Assembly (NCBI GenBank): GCA_943371235.1
Contig: CALRTZ010000004.1
Coordinates: forward strand, 31,658 to 95,657
DNA from: CAJBVG01 sp943371235
GTDB taxonomy: Bacteria; Bacteroidota; Bacteroidia; Sphingobacteriales; Sphingobacteriaceae
Length of the DNA stretch: 64,000 nucleotides
Direction: 5' to 3'
Each line of letters starts with the position of its first letter. The stretch's first letter is position 1. Position numbers and translations under genes: made by a program. The notes below the pieces were generated by a model. That model saw nothing but the letters and a program-made list of their open reading frames with translations, ran no database searches and was not told where the DNA came from. Shown piece after piece: positions 17,417 to 25,770 of this stretch.

Positions 17417-17505
17417 GAATTGTGAATTGTGAATTGTGAAATATGAATTGTGCGGCATTAACTCCATGCACCTTGCTACCAGCTCTTTGCTAACAGCTAC
17501 CAGCT
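17417..17505. repeat. two word arrays upstream of purF: TGAATTGTGAATTG and TACCAGCT
   Basis: 17417-17452 holds five GAATTGT units. 17468-17505 holds three copies of a (GC)TACCAGCT / TAACAGCT word. They fill the gap between the lipoprotein terminator and purF. The second word was not seen elsewhere in the window. Confidence 0.55.
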
Positions 17506-17507
17506 AA

Positions 17508-17545
17508 AAAAAAATCCCCCTTGATTGCTCAAGGGGGATTTTTTA
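17508..17545 (-). terminator. rho-independent terminator of the 17.6 kb lipoprotein gene
   Basis: A strong stem built from TCCCCCTTGA paired with TCAAGGGGGA around a 4-nt loop (TTGC), flanked by an A-run on one side and a T-run on the other, so it can act on either strand. It lies 16 bases past the stop codon of the lipoprotein gene. Confidence 0.88.
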
Positions 17546-17560
17546 GTATTCTTTCTAATG

Positions 17561-18130
17561 TTATAATGAAAGTCCGACTTTAATTGTCATTGTTGATTTA
17601 ATGTACATCGTATCAGTAGTTGGGTTGAATAATCTACCTTCTAAAGCAATTCTGAATTGAGGTTTTGCTACAAATGGTAACAAATCAAAATTAGCAGTAT
17701 CGTTAGGGAAAACAATAGGATTAATGTTTCTAAAGCTTGCAGCCATAGTTGCAGAATCTATTGATTGTAATCCAGCGAAATTACCAGTTAACTCAGCAAC
17801 GTTAACACCAATACTTTTAATATTATTGAAGTTTAGTGAACTTTGAGTGACACCATTAACATCTGTTAACGCAAGAGTTAAACCACTAAATATCATTTGA
17901 TTAACATCATCTCTAGTAGCGCCATTTGCAGTTAACAAACTGTCTAAATTAGACTCTACTGTGTCAACTCTAGATAAAACAGTAGATGAAAGAGGTGGTA
18001 TTTTGTAATCAGCGGTTTGTGTAAATGGAACATCAATTTCAATACCATTATCGCCTTCACAAGCTGCAAAAAAAGTAGCACTTGCAAGTAAACTAGATAC
18101 CATGAGGGTTCTAAATAAATTCTTTTTCAT
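17561..18130 (-). CDS. lipoprotein of unknown function
   Basis: A 189-residue protein with a lipoprotein signal (MKKNLFRTLMVSSLLASATFFAAC, lipidated C24) followed by EGDNGIEIDVPF. The mature part is polar and beta-rich with no motif I recognise. Asp follows closely after the Cys. It should be anchored to the inner or outer membrane. It has its own -7 box (TATCTTTG) and a strong terminator, so it is a single-gene unit that may be well expressed. I cannot assign a function. Confidence 0.78.
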   Translation of the reverse strand: MKKNLFRTLMVSSLLASATFFAACEGDNGIEIDVPFTQTADYKIPPLSSTVLSRVDTVESNLDSLLTANGATRDDVNQMIFSGLTLALTDVNGVTQSSLNFNNIKSIGVNVAELTGNFAGLQSIDSATMAASFRNINPIVFPNDTANFDLLPFVAKPQFRIALEGRLFNPTTDTMYIKSTMTIKVGLSL

Positions 18131-18161
18131 AATAATTTAATTTTGTTAGTTGATTTTGACA

Positions 18162-18169
18162 CAAAGATA
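18162..18169 (-). promoter_or_regulatory. -7 box TATCTTTG of the lipoprotein gene
   Basis: On the minus strand TATCTTTG (complement of 18162-18169) matches TAnnTTTG and lies 31 bases before the ATG. No TTG at the proper spacing was found upstream, where the sequence is a run of AT repeats (TATAATA). Confidence 0.5.
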
Positions 18170-18274
18170 AATATTTTATTTCAATAATATAATATAATAT
18201 GAATTCTACTAAACATCTATACTTGTGAATTTTACATACTAAAACCATGCCAATTAAACCATTTTTTTAATAAT

Positions 18275-18306
18275 TTTGATAATAAAGCGAATTTTGCATA
18301 TAATTG
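18275..18306 (+). promoter_or_regulatory. promoter of the tRNA gene
   Basis: TTTG at 18275-18278, a 20-base spacer, then TATAATTG at 18299-18306 (one mismatch to TAnnTTTG). The box ends 13 bases before the mature tRNA 5' end. The spacing matches that at rpmH and rpmE2. Confidence 0.55.
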
Positions 18307-18319
18307 CAGCCGATTTAAG

Positions 18320-18393
18320 GGGCCCATAGCTCAGCTGGTTAGAGTAGGAGACTCATAATCTTTTGGTCGAAGGTTCGAGTCCTTCTGGGCCCA
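18320..18393 (+). tRNA. tRNA with anticodon CAT (probably tRNA-Ile2, alternatively elongator tRNA-Met)
   Basis: A 74-nt cloverleaf: acceptor GGGCCCA/TGGGCCC with A73, D-stem GCTC/GAGT, anticodon stem GGAGA/TCTTT, loop CTCATAA with anticodon CAT at 18354-18356, and T-arm GAAGG/CCTTC with TTCGAGT. CCA is not encoded (genomic CAA follows A73). The acceptor has C4-G69 and C5-G68, the pairs that E. coli TilS uses to recognise tRNA-Ile2 for lysidine formation. That favours Ile decoding AUA over Met, but the determinants are known from E. coli and the call is inferred. A terminator follows immediately. Confidence 0.93.
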
Positions 18394-18394
18394 C

Positions 18395-18428
18395 AATTCC
18401 TCGCTTTTAGCGGGGAATTTTTATTTTT
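18395..18428 (+). terminator. rho-independent terminator of the tRNA
   Basis: A 10-bp stem (AATTCCTCGC 18395-18404 with 18410-18419, one T-G pair), a 5-nt loop and a T-rich tail to 18428. It begins 1 base after the tRNA and ends 5 bases before the ATG of the HAD gene, so the HAD gene has almost no room for its own promoter downstream of it. Confidence 0.82.
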
Positions 18429-18433
18429 ACAGC

Positions 18434-19054
18434 ATGATAAAAAACATCATTTTCGATTATGGCAATGTAATTTTCGACATCGACCATCAATTAACCATTA
18501 ATGCCTTTAAAAATTTAGGCCTACAAAATGACAGTGCTTTTTTTGGACACTTACAACAAAATCCTTTATTCGATCAGTTCGAAATGGGTAAAATCAGCCC
18601 AAAAGAGTTCCGAAATGCAATAAGAGAAATTACTCAACATAATTTTAGCGATGCAGCCATAGATGAAGCTTGGAACATCCTCCTACTTGGCATACGACCA
18701 GGTTACCTTGAGTTTTTATCAGAAATAAAAACAAATTATAGAAGCTTTTTATTGAGCAACAACAACGAAATACATTATAACTGGATCAATAACTATCTGC
18801 AAGAAACATTCAACATTCCGAATATGAGTGCCTATTTTGAACACGATTATTATTCGCACTTAATGGGAATGCGCAAACCCAATGCCGATATTTTTGAGTT
18901 TGTAATAACTAAACATCAGTTAAACCCCCATGAAACCTTGTTTATTGACGATAGCCCACAACACTTAGAAACTGCTAAAAAGCTTGGCCTGCACACACAT
19001 TTAATGTTGCGTACAGAAGATCTAAGAAGCCTAGTCCCAACATTGTTAATTTAA
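18434..19054 (+). CDS. HAD-superfamily phosphatase (YihX-like)
   Basis: A 206-residue subfamily IA HAD hydrolase. Motif I is IIFDYGNVIFDID with nucleophile D8, motif II is FLLSNNNEIHY, motif III Lys is in GMRKPNADIF and motif IV is LFIDDSPQHL. The cap domain is helical. The sequence pattern resembles E. coli YihX, an alpha-glucose-1-phosphate phosphatase, but HAD substrate range is broad and the true substrate is unknown. The second Asp of motif I is replaced (DYG rather than DxD), as is common in the YihX/epoxide-hydrolase-like branch. It starts right after the tRNA terminator. Confidence 0.85.
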   Translation: MIKNIIFDYGNVIFDIDHQLTINAFKNLGLQNDSAFFGHLQQNPLFDQFEMGKISPKEFRNAIREITQHNFSDAAIDEAWNILLLGIRPGYLEFLSEIKTNYRSFLLSNNNEIHYNWINNYLQETFNIPNMSAYFEHDYYSHLMGMRKPNADIFEFVITKHQLNPHETLFIDDSPQHLETAKKLGLHTHLMLRTEDLRSLVPTLLI

Positions 19055-19126
19055 TTTACAATAACATGACAATGTAAGTCCATCATTCCTTTTTAAATCA
19101 ATATTTTTAACGAAAAAAATAATAAA

Positions 19127-20176
19127 ATGAGAAAAATCGCAACACTCCTTTTACTTAGCATTACAACCTTTTACTCGGCTTACGCTCAAGAAGAAAAACA
19201 CTTAAAAAATTTAACCCAATTAACGTTTGGTGGCGACAATGCCGAGGCATATTTTAGTTTTGATAACAAACATTTAAGTTTTCAATCAAATAATAAAAAA
19301 TGGGGAGTACAATGTGATCAAATTTTTTCGCTAGACATAAGCAAAGCTTCAAAAGACTCTACTTATACCCCACCGATGATCTCTACAGGAAAAGGTCGTA
19401 CAACCTGCTCTTATTTTTTAGCAGATAATAAACATATATTATACGCATCTACACATGGAGAGATGAACGAATGCCCTCCTCCCCCAGCTCCTCGAGCAGA
19501 TAGAAAATATTTATGGCAAATATCTCCTGAATATGATATTTACATTGCTGATTTAAAAGGAAACATTACAAAAAAACTTACCAGTGAACCAGGTTATGAT
19601 GCAGAGGCAACGGTTTCTCCGGATGGTAAAACCTTAGTATTTACATCAACTCGCACAGGCGATTTAGAATTGTTTACCATGAATATAGATGGTACTAACG
19701 TTAAACAAATTACCAATGGTTTAGGATATGATGGTGGTGCGTTCTTCTCTCCAGATGGCAAGAAAATTGTATTCCGTGCATCCCGCCCTACTTCAGAAGC
19801 TGATGTGAAAGAATATAAAGAATTATTGAAAGAAGGATTAGTGGCTCCTACAAACATGGAAATTTATACATGTAATATCGATGGCAGCGGACTCACACAA
19901 ATTACAAAATTAGGCAAAGCCAATTGGGCCCCTTTCTTTACACCTAATGGTAAAAAAATTATATTTTCATCAAACCATCATTCAGAACGTGGTTACGATT
20001 TTCAATTGTATTTAATAAATATTGATGGTTCAGGTTTGGAAAGAGTAACAAATGCGAGTATCTTTAATGCATTCCCAATGTTTTCGCCTGATGGGAAAAA
20101 GCTAGTTTTCTCTTCTAACAGAAACAATGGCGGGACTAGGGATACGAATTTGTTTATAGCAGACTGGAAAGAATAG
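19127..20176 (+). CDS. exported TolB-like beta-propeller protein
   Basis: A 349-residue protein with a signal peptide (MRKIATLLLLSITTFYSAYAQ). It has at least four PD40/WD40-like blades marked by SPDGKTLVFTS, SPDGKKIVFRAS, TPNGKKIIFSS and SPDGKKLVFSS, each followed by an 'NIDGTNVKQIT' type turn. The fold is that of TolB C-terminal propellers, but no TolB N-terminal domain or Pal/TolA neighbours are present. Such proteins are periplasmic or surface binding modules; the ligand is unknown. An insertion with ECPPPPAPRADRKY interrupts the second blade. It lies 94 bases upstream of the M28 peptidase gene and may share its transcript. Confidence 0.85.
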   Translation: MRKIATLLLLSITTFYSAYAQEEKHLKNLTQLTFGGDNAEAYFSFDNKHLSFQSNNKKWGVQCDQIFSLDISKASKDSTYTPPMISTGKGRTTCSYFLADNKHILYASTHGEMNECPPPPAPRADRKYLWQISPEYDIYIADLKGNITKKLTSEPGYDAEATVSPDGKTLVFTSTRTGDLELFTMNIDGTNVKQITNGLGYDGGAFFSPDGKKIVFRASRPTSEADVKEYKELLKEGLVAPTNMEIYTCNIDGSGLTQITKLGKANWAPFFTPNGKKIIFSSNHHSERGYDFQLYLINIDGSGLERVTNASIFNAFPMFSPDGKKLVFSSNRNNGGTRDTNLFIADWKE

Positions 20177-20262
20177 TATCGAGTAGCGGGTAGCGAGTAA
20201 TGCCAATATTTGCAATTTGACAGAATAACTTAATAACCTTATAACTTAATAACCCAATAACT
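20177..20262. repeat. word arrays TCGAGTAGCGGGTAGCGAG and ACTTAATAAC
   Basis: Immediately after the stop come three GTAGCG(A/G)G words (20178-20199). Then 20224-20262 carries four to five ACTTAATAAC/CCTTATAAC words, the same family as at 6446-6478. Nothing gene-like is in the gap. Confidence 0.5.
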
Positions 20263-20270
20263 ATAAAACA

Positions 20271-21506
20271 ATGAAGAATCTATACATCCTTATATTCATC
20301 TTACTTACTAACGTGGCGTTTGCGCAAACGGATTTTAAACGTATTGAAAAGGATATTAATTACTTAAGTTCGGATAAGTTAAAGGGTAGATTCCCTGGTA
20401 CGAAGCAAGAATTAAAAGCAGCGGATTATATCATCAAGAGCTTTAAAAAATCGGGCTTAAAGCCAAAAGCAGATGAAAATTCTTATTTACAAGCATTTCC
20501 TTTTAAAGTAAGTAAAAACCCACATGCTACTGATGATGAAATGGTATCAAAAGGCTATGCACATAATGTGGTAGGATATTTAGATAATGGAGCAAAATAT
20601 ACCATCGTTATTGGTGCACATTATGACCATTTAGGATTAGGCTTAGGTGGTAATTCATTAGATGCTAACCCGGAAAATAAAATACACAATGGTGCCGACG
20701 ATAATGCATCTGGTACTGCAGGTGTTATGGAATTGGCTCGTTATTTTGCAACTAACAATATAAAAGAAAATCATAACTTTTTGTTCATTTGTTTTTCTGC
20801 AGAAGAAGAAGGCTTGTTGGGTTCAAAATACTTTACCAATAATCCTACCATCGTATTAAATGATATTTCATTTATGATAAACATGGACATGATTGGTAGG
20901 TTAAATGATTCAACAAAAAAAATAATCATTTCGGGTGTTGGCACAAGCCCAACATGGAGCAATGTATTGGCCAATCATCAAAATAATATAATAAAATACA
21001 AAGCAGATAGTGCCGGCATGGGACCATCAGATCATGCATCATTTTACTTAAAAAACATTCCTGCATTACACTTTTATACAGGCACACATACAGATTACCA
21101 TAAACCAAGTGACGATGCTCATAAAATCAACAACCTTGGAGAAGCTTATGTATTAAACTTTATTGTAAACCTTGTAAACGATGCTGATAAAATTGAGAAG
21201 TTAGCATTTACTCCCACTAAAACTAATAACGCATCTTCAAGCTCTACAAGTTTCAAAGTAACCCTTGGGGTAATTCCTGATTATGCTTTTGATGGTAAAG
21301 GATTACGTTTAGATGGGGTGAGCGAGGGCAAAGCGGCTCAAAAAGCCGGACTAAAGCAAGGAGATGTGATTACTATGATGGATGATTTAGCTATTGAAAA
21401 CATACAAGATTACATGAAAGGATTAAGTAAATTTTCTAAAGGACAAACTGTTCAAATAAAAGTAAATCGCGATGGTAAAGAGCTAATTTTACCCGCTACT
21501 TTTTAA
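20271..21506 (+). CDS. M28-family zinc aminopeptidase with C-terminal PDZ domain
   Basis: A 411-residue exported peptidase with signal peptide MKNLYILIFILLTNVAFAQ. The two-zinc site is complete: H117 (IGAHYDHLG), D144 (GADDNASG), the catalytic and ligand glutamates E178 and E179 (CFSAEEEGLLGS), D206 (NMDMIG) and the late His in TGTHTDYHKPSDD. A PDZ domain occupies about residues 325-405 (GKAAQKAGLKQGDVITMMDD). M28/PDZ aminopeptidases trim peptides in the periplasm or outside the cell. Peptide uptake genes are not adjacent. Confidence 0.92.
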   Translation: MKNLYILIFILLTNVAFAQTDFKRIEKDINYLSSDKLKGRFPGTKQELKAADYIIKSFKKSGLKPKADENSYLQAFPFKVSKNPHATDDEMVSKGYAHNVVGYLDNGAKYTIVIGAHYDHLGLGLGGNSLDANPENKIHNGADDNASGTAGVMELARYFATNNIKENHNFLFICFSAEEEGLLGSKYFTNNPTIVLNDISFMINMDMIGRLNDSTKKIIISGVGTSPTWSNVLANHQNNIIKYKADSAGMGPSDHASFYLKNIPALHFYTGTHTDYHKPSDDAHKINNLGEAYVLNFIVNLVNDADKIEKLAFTPTKTNNASSSSTSFKVTLGVIPDYAFDGKGLRLDGVSEGKAAQKAGLKQGDVITMMDDLAIENIQDYMKGLSKFSKGQTVQIKVNRDGKELILPATF

Positions 21507-21555
21507 TTCGAATTTTCGAAACATATTATTACCTTTATATAACTAACCTGAACCA

Positions 21556-21906
21556 ATGGCTATTTTTGATATAAACAAGGTACTAAGTATTGTGGACAAT
21601 GATAAGGGCATGGCAAAAACTTTGCTTGAAATGACTGTAGACTTGGGCTCTGTTGATATGCTTGAAATGAGAAAGCTTGCTAATGATCAAGAATATGTTG
21701 CAGCCGGTAAAGTTGCACATAAACTTAAATCAAGTACGGCCACTCTAGGTTTTCATGATGTTTCTGATTTAATGAAAGACTTGGAACATTATTCTAAAAC
21801 GGAGGTTGAGCATACTATTTTTGAAGAGAAGTTGAGTAATTTAGAATCTGTTACAAATGAGTTATTTGAATTTATTCGTCAGGCTCTAGCTTCCGAACTC
21901 AAATAA
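21556..21906 (+). CDS. stand-alone HPt phosphotransfer protein
   Basis: A 116-residue, mostly helical HPt domain. The phosphorylated His is H55 in AGKVAHKLKSSTATLGF, matching the HPt consensus AHxLKGSSxxLG with Gly changed to Ser. HPt proteins relay phosphate between hybrid histidine kinases and response regulators. No kinase or regulator lies in the window, so the partners are unknown. No signal or membrane segment is present. Its last 28 bases overlap the 3' end of the epimerase gene on the other strand. Confidence 0.85.
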   Translation: MAIFDINKVLSIVDNDKGMAKTLLEMTVDLGSVDMLEMRKLANDQEYVAAGKVAHKLKSSTATLGFHDVSDLMKDLEHYSKTEVEHTIFEEKLSNLESVTNELFEFIRQALASELK

Positions 21907-22655
21907 TACTCCAACAAATCATCATACACATATTGATAACTTGTTTGTTTTATAAGTTTAGTGTTTGCCACCCATCTTAATTGCTCATTTTCCACTTCGT
22001 TAAATTCTGGCGATGTTAAGTTAAATTTCTCACAGACCTTGCTGTAAAATTCTTTACGAGTAGGGTGTGCAGATGAACATACATTATAAACTCCTTCTAA
22101 ATTTTTCTCAATACACAATTCAATAATATTTATCACATCTTGTTGATGAACTAAATTAATTTTTTGATTGGCATTTGGTAAATCTTTTCTTCCACTTAAA
22201 AATTTAGCAGGATTTCTATTGGGTCCAACTAAACCGGAAAGTCTTAATACAACTGCGTTTGGTAAGGTTTCTAAAAACAAATTAGAAACTTCAAAATGTT
22301 TATTTGTATGTAGATGTTCCCTTAAATCTTGCTGCTCCTTTAACTCTCCTTGGCAAGCGTTGTAGACAGAAGTTGTAGAAATGAATATAATTTTTTTTAC
22401 TTGAAGATGTTTTAGTTCGGTAAATAATTTTTGAAACTTATCTAGCTCTATTTCTTTGCTTGCAATAGAAATCAACATGTAATCGGCTTGCGCTTCTTTG
22501 GGAAAGTCATCTCCCAACTCCCATTTATAGGTTTTAATAGTAGATAGTTGAGTAGGCATCCTCTTTGTACCCTTTACTTCATACCCTTTGGCTATAAAAT
22601 AATGTGCACAAGCCTCGCCTAGCCAGCCTAAACCAATTATAGTAATGGATTTCAT
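21879..22655 (-). CDS. NAD(P)-binding epimerase/dehydratase-like protein (SDR, YeeZ-type)
   Basis: A 258-residue Rossmann protein with dinucleotide motif TIIGLGWLGEACA. The pattern (K)GT(K)R near residue 31 and a late YNVCSSAHPTRKEFY resemble the extended SDR family and E. coli YeeZ. The usual YxxxK catalytic pair is not evident, so enzymatic activity is uncertain. It starts exactly where rpoN stops, so it is co-transcribed and probably coupled with rpoN. The 3' end overlaps the HPt gene. The substrate is unknown. Confidence 0.78.
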   Translation of the reverse strand: MKSITIIGLGWLGEACAHYFIAKGYEVKGTKRMPTQLSTIKTYKWELGDDFPKEAQADYMLISIASKEIELDKFQKLFTELKHLQVKKIIFISTTSVYNACQGELKEQQDLREHLHTNKHFEVSNLFLETLPNAVVLRLSGLVGPNRNPAKFLSGRKDLPNANQKINLVHQQDVINIIELCIEKNLEGVYNVCSSAHPTRKEFYSKVCEKFNLTSPEFNEVENEQLRWVANTKLIKQTSYQYVYDDLLEYYLSSEARA

Positions 22656-24128
22656 TTAAAGTTCTTTGCGTAATCGAGCAACAGGAATATTTAGTTGTTC
22701 TCTATATTTTGCTACGGTTCTACGGGCAATGTTATATCCGTTTTCTTTTAGAATTTCCGCTAATTTTTCATCTGCTAGCGGATGTTTCTTATCTTCATTA
22801 CCAATGCATTCTTCCAAAATCTTTTTCACTTCTCTGTTAGAAACTTCTTCCCCACCTTCCATTTGTATACCTTCAGAAAAAAATGATTTTAATAAAAAGG
22901 TGCCAAATTCAGTTTGAACATACTTACTATTCGCCACACGTGAAACTGTTGAAATATCCATCTGCACTTGGTCTGCAATGTCTTTCAAAATCATAGGTCT
23001 CAGTTTACGCTCATCGCCAGTTAAAAAATAATCGTACTGATAATGCATAATGGCATTCATGGTTTTTATTAAAGTTTGCTGACGTTGTTTAATCGCATCA
23101 ATAAACCATTTTGCAGAATCAAGTTTTTGTTTCACAAACTGAACTGCTTCTTTCAATTTTTTATCTTTTTCAACAGCTTTGTCATACGTTTGAAACATCT
23201 CTTGATATGACCTGCTTACACGCAACTCGGGAGCATTTTTTGAATTCAATGTTAGTATTAAAAACTGATCGTTTTTATTAATGATAAAGTCTGGAATTAC
23301 TTGTAATTGCTTAGAATTATCAGCAAAAGAATTACCAGGTTTTGGGTTTAACTTTAAGATATCTTGAACAGCAGCTTTTAATTCTTCAGAAGTAATAGAC
23401 ATACTTCTCTCCAATTTGTCGTAATGTTTTTTGGTAAACTCGTCTAAATAATCCCTAACAATTAATATTGCATTTTTTACATTTTTAGAACTTTGGTCTT
23501 TGCGTTTTAGTTGTAATAATAAACACTCTTGCAAATCTCTTGCCCCTACTCCTGCAGGGTCAAAGCTTTGTATAATTTCTAAAAGATGTAAAATCTCCTG
23601 TTCATTGGTAAATATATTTTGAGAGAACGCTAAATCATCTACCAATGCTGTAATTGGTCGTCGTAAATATCCATCATCATCTAAGCTCCCTAGTATTTGC
23701 TGTGCTACCATAAATTCATGGTCGCCCATTACGCACATGGTTAACTGAGCTTGTAACATTTCGTGGAATGAAGAAGATACTGCAATAGGCATTTCCTTTT
23801 TTTCTTCATCGTCAGAATCATTATCCTGCATCATTCTATAACCATCATCCTGATCGTCGTCTTGCAAATAATCATCTATGTTAAACTCGTCTTGCTGCTC
23901 ATTCGCTTCTTCCTTTACATCATTTGGTTGATCATCGTCGAGTGTTGAGTATTCAGATATTTCTTCAGCATTTGATAAGCTTCCGTCTTCTAAGGCAGGA
24001 TTTTCTTCGAGCTCCTCTTTAATCCGAGAATCGAGCATAACAGTAGGTATCTGCAGCAATTTTATGAATTGTATTTGCTGAGGGGATAACTTTTGTAGTA
24101 GTTTCTGTTGTAAACTCTGCTTTAACAT
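22656..24128 (-). CDS. rpoN: RNA polymerase sigma-54 factor
   Basis: A 490-residue sigma factor. Region I is Gln/Leu-rich (MLKQSLQQKLLQKLSPQQIQ), followed by an acidic region II (about 50-110), the core-binding domain, and the C-terminal RpoN box ARRTVAKYREQLNIP that contacts the -24 element. The frame continues 24 codons upstream, but those residues are hydrophobic and unlike the family, so ATG 24128 was chosen. Sigma-54 needs AAA+ activators; none is in this window. The divergent asnS starts 83 bases away. Confidence 0.95.
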   Translation of the reverse strand: MLKQSLQQKLLQKLSPQQIQFIKLLQIPTVMLDSRIKEELEENPALEDGSLSNAEEISEYSTLDDDQPNDVKEEANEQQDEFNIDDYLQDDDQDDGYRMMQDNDSDDEEKKEMPIAVSSSFHEMLQAQLTMCVMGDHEFMVAQQILGSLDDDGYLRRPITALVDDLAFSQNIFTNEQEILHLLEIIQSFDPAGVGARDLQECLLLQLKRKDQSSKNVKNAILIVRDYLDEFTKKHYDKLERSMSITSEELKAAVQDILKLNPKPGNSFADNSKQLQVIPDFIINKNDQFLILTLNSKNAPELRVSRSYQEMFQTYDKAVEKDKKLKEAVQFVKQKLDSAKWFIDAIKQRQQTLIKTMNAIMHYQYDYFLTGDERKLRPMILKDIADQVQMDISTVSRVANSKYVQTEFGTFLLKSFFSEGIQMEGGEEVSNREVKKILEECIGNEDKKHPLADEKLAEILKENGYNIARRTVAKYREQLNIPVARLRKEL

Positions 24129-24173
24129 ACTTTTTATTCGCTCGAAAATACAATAAAAAAAAAGAAAAAACAC

Positions 24174-24181
24174 TATTTTTG
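24174..24181 (+). promoter_or_regulatory. -7 box TATTTTTG of asnS
   Basis: TATTTTTG matches TAnnTTTG and ends 30 bases before the asnS ATG at 24212. The -33 element could not be placed with confidence in the A-rich divergent spacer. Confidence 0.45.
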
Positions 24182-24211
24182 GAAACTCTAAAAGAGACAA
24201 ATGAGATTCTT

Positions 24212-25726
24212 ATGACATATATTAAAGATTTAAAAAGCGAAGAAGGTAAAGTTGTTAGTCTAAACGGTTGGGTATCAAATAAACGTACAGGCAAAGGGCT
24301 TGTGTTTATAATTTTACGTGATGGTACTGGGCTTTGCCAATGTGTAGTTACAGAAGAATCTATCGACGCAAATTTATTTCAAATTGCAGATAAATTAAGT
24401 TTAGAAAGTTCGGTAAAAATTACAGGAACTGTTCGTAAAGATGAACGCCAAGTAGGTGGTTATGAGTTACAAGCAACCGATTTAAGTGTATACCACATCG
24501 CTGAGGAATATCCTATTTCTAAAAAAGCACACGGTATAGAATTTCTAATGGACAATCGCCATTTATGGTTGCGTTCTCGCAGGCAATGGGCAATTATGAA
24601 AATTAGAAATACCATTTCATTTGCTATTCATAAATTTTTCCAAGAGAATGATTTCGTACAAATGGATGCGCCAATATTTACTGGCAATGCTTGTGAAGGT
24701 ACCACCAATTTGTTCGAAACAGATTTCTACGATGCACCTGCCTATTTATCGCAATCGGGTCAGTTATACGGCGAAGCTATGGCCATGGCAATGGGTAAAA
24801 TTTATACGTTCGGACCAACCTTCCGTGCTGAAAAATCGAAAACTCGTAGGCATTTATCTGAGTTTTGGATGATAGAACCAGAAATGGCATTCTATGATTT
24901 AGATATGAACATGGATTTAATTGAGAAATTCTTGAGATATGTTGTTTCAGATGTATTAAAAAACTGTGAAGAAGAACTAGCTATTATTGAAAGAGATACT
25001 ACCATCTTAAAAAACATTACAGAAGTGTTCCCTCGTTTACCTTATGATGAAGCTGTAAGGATTATTAAAGGAGAGCAAGACGTAAACGGCAAAAACTCCA
25101 TTAAAACCTTAGAAGCAGATTTAGCAAAAGTACAAGGAAGAATTGCGGAGATTGAGGCCGATATAAAAGAACGTGAAGATAAAATCGCAACTTCAGGAAT
25201 GAAAAAAGGAGAAGTAAACTTCAACGTAAATAAAATTGCTGATTTAAGAGATGAATTAAGAGATTGTGAGGAAGATGCTCGCAACATCCCACAATGGTTA
25301 GACTCTGCAAGAAACTTTAAATATGGCGAAGACTTTGGAGGATCGGATGAAACTGTATTAACCAGATTATTTGAAACTCCTATTATGGTTTATAACTGGC
25401 CACACGAAGTAAAAGCATTTTACTTAAAACGTGCAGACGATAGTAGATTTGCGAAAGGTGTAGATGTGTTGGCTCCAGAAGGTTATGGAGAAATTGTAGG
25501 AGGTGGAGAACGTGAAACTGATAAAGATTTATTAATCGCGAAAATTAACGAACACGAATTGCCTATGGAAGCTTTTGAGTGGTACTTAGATTTGCGTAGA
25601 TATGGAAGTGTACCACACGCAGGTTTTGGCTTAGGTTTAGAACGTTTAGTAGCATGGGTTTGTAAACTTCCACACGTAAGAGAAACCATTCCTTTTCCAA
25701 GAATGTACGGCAGACTATTGCCATAA
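24212..25726 (+). CDS. asnS: asparagine--tRNA ligase
   Basis: A 504-residue class IIb synthetase. The N-terminal OB-fold anticodon-binding domain (VVSLNGWVSNKRTGKGLVF) is followed by the class II core: motif 2 around FRAEKSKTRRHLSEFWMIEPE and motif 3 GFGLGLERLVAWVCKL. The segment GNACEGTTNLFETDF is AsnRS-like rather than AspRS-like. A coiled-coil-rich insertion of about 80 residues (EADLAKVQGRIAEIEADIKE) interrupts the core. The frame opens at a TTG 33 bases upstream, but ATG 24212 has a clear family start. Confidence 0.95.
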   Translation: MTYIKDLKSEEGKVVSLNGWVSNKRTGKGLVFIILRDGTGLCQCVVTEESIDANLFQIADKLSLESSVKITGTVRKDERQVGGYELQATDLSVYHIAEEYPISKKAHGIEFLMDNRHLWLRSRRQWAIMKIRNTISFAIHKFFQENDFVQMDAPIFTGNACEGTTNLFETDFYDAPAYLSQSGQLYGEAMAMAMGKIYTFGPTFRAEKSKTRRHLSEFWMIEPEMAFYDLDMNMDLIEKFLRYVVSDVLKNCEEELAIIERDTTILKNITEVFPRLPYDEAVRIIKGEQDVNGKNSIKTLEADLAKVQGRIAEIEADIKEREDKIATSGMKKGEVNFNVNKIADLRDELRDCEEDARNIPQWLDSARNFKYGEDFGGSDETVLTRLFETPIMVYNWPHEVKAFYLKRADDSRFAKGVDVLAPEGYGEIVGGGERETDKDLLIAKINEHELPMEAFEWYLDLRRYGSVPHAGFGLGLERLVAWVCKLPHVRETIPFPRMYGRLLP

Positions 25727-25770
25727 TAAATATTTCCTATTATATTTAGTTCGAACCAAAACTAAATATA

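Noticed and set aside
17385..17471. N-terminal extension of PurF
   Set aside because: It would bury the catalytic Cys at residue 38, and the extra residues are a translated word array.
18320..18393. tRNA gene as an integration site
   Set aside because: No integrase, no direct repeat of the tRNA 3' end and ordinary genes on both sides.
24179..24211. TTG start for asnS
   Set aside because: ATG 24212 fits the family and the -7 box better; TTG starts are rare in this phylum.
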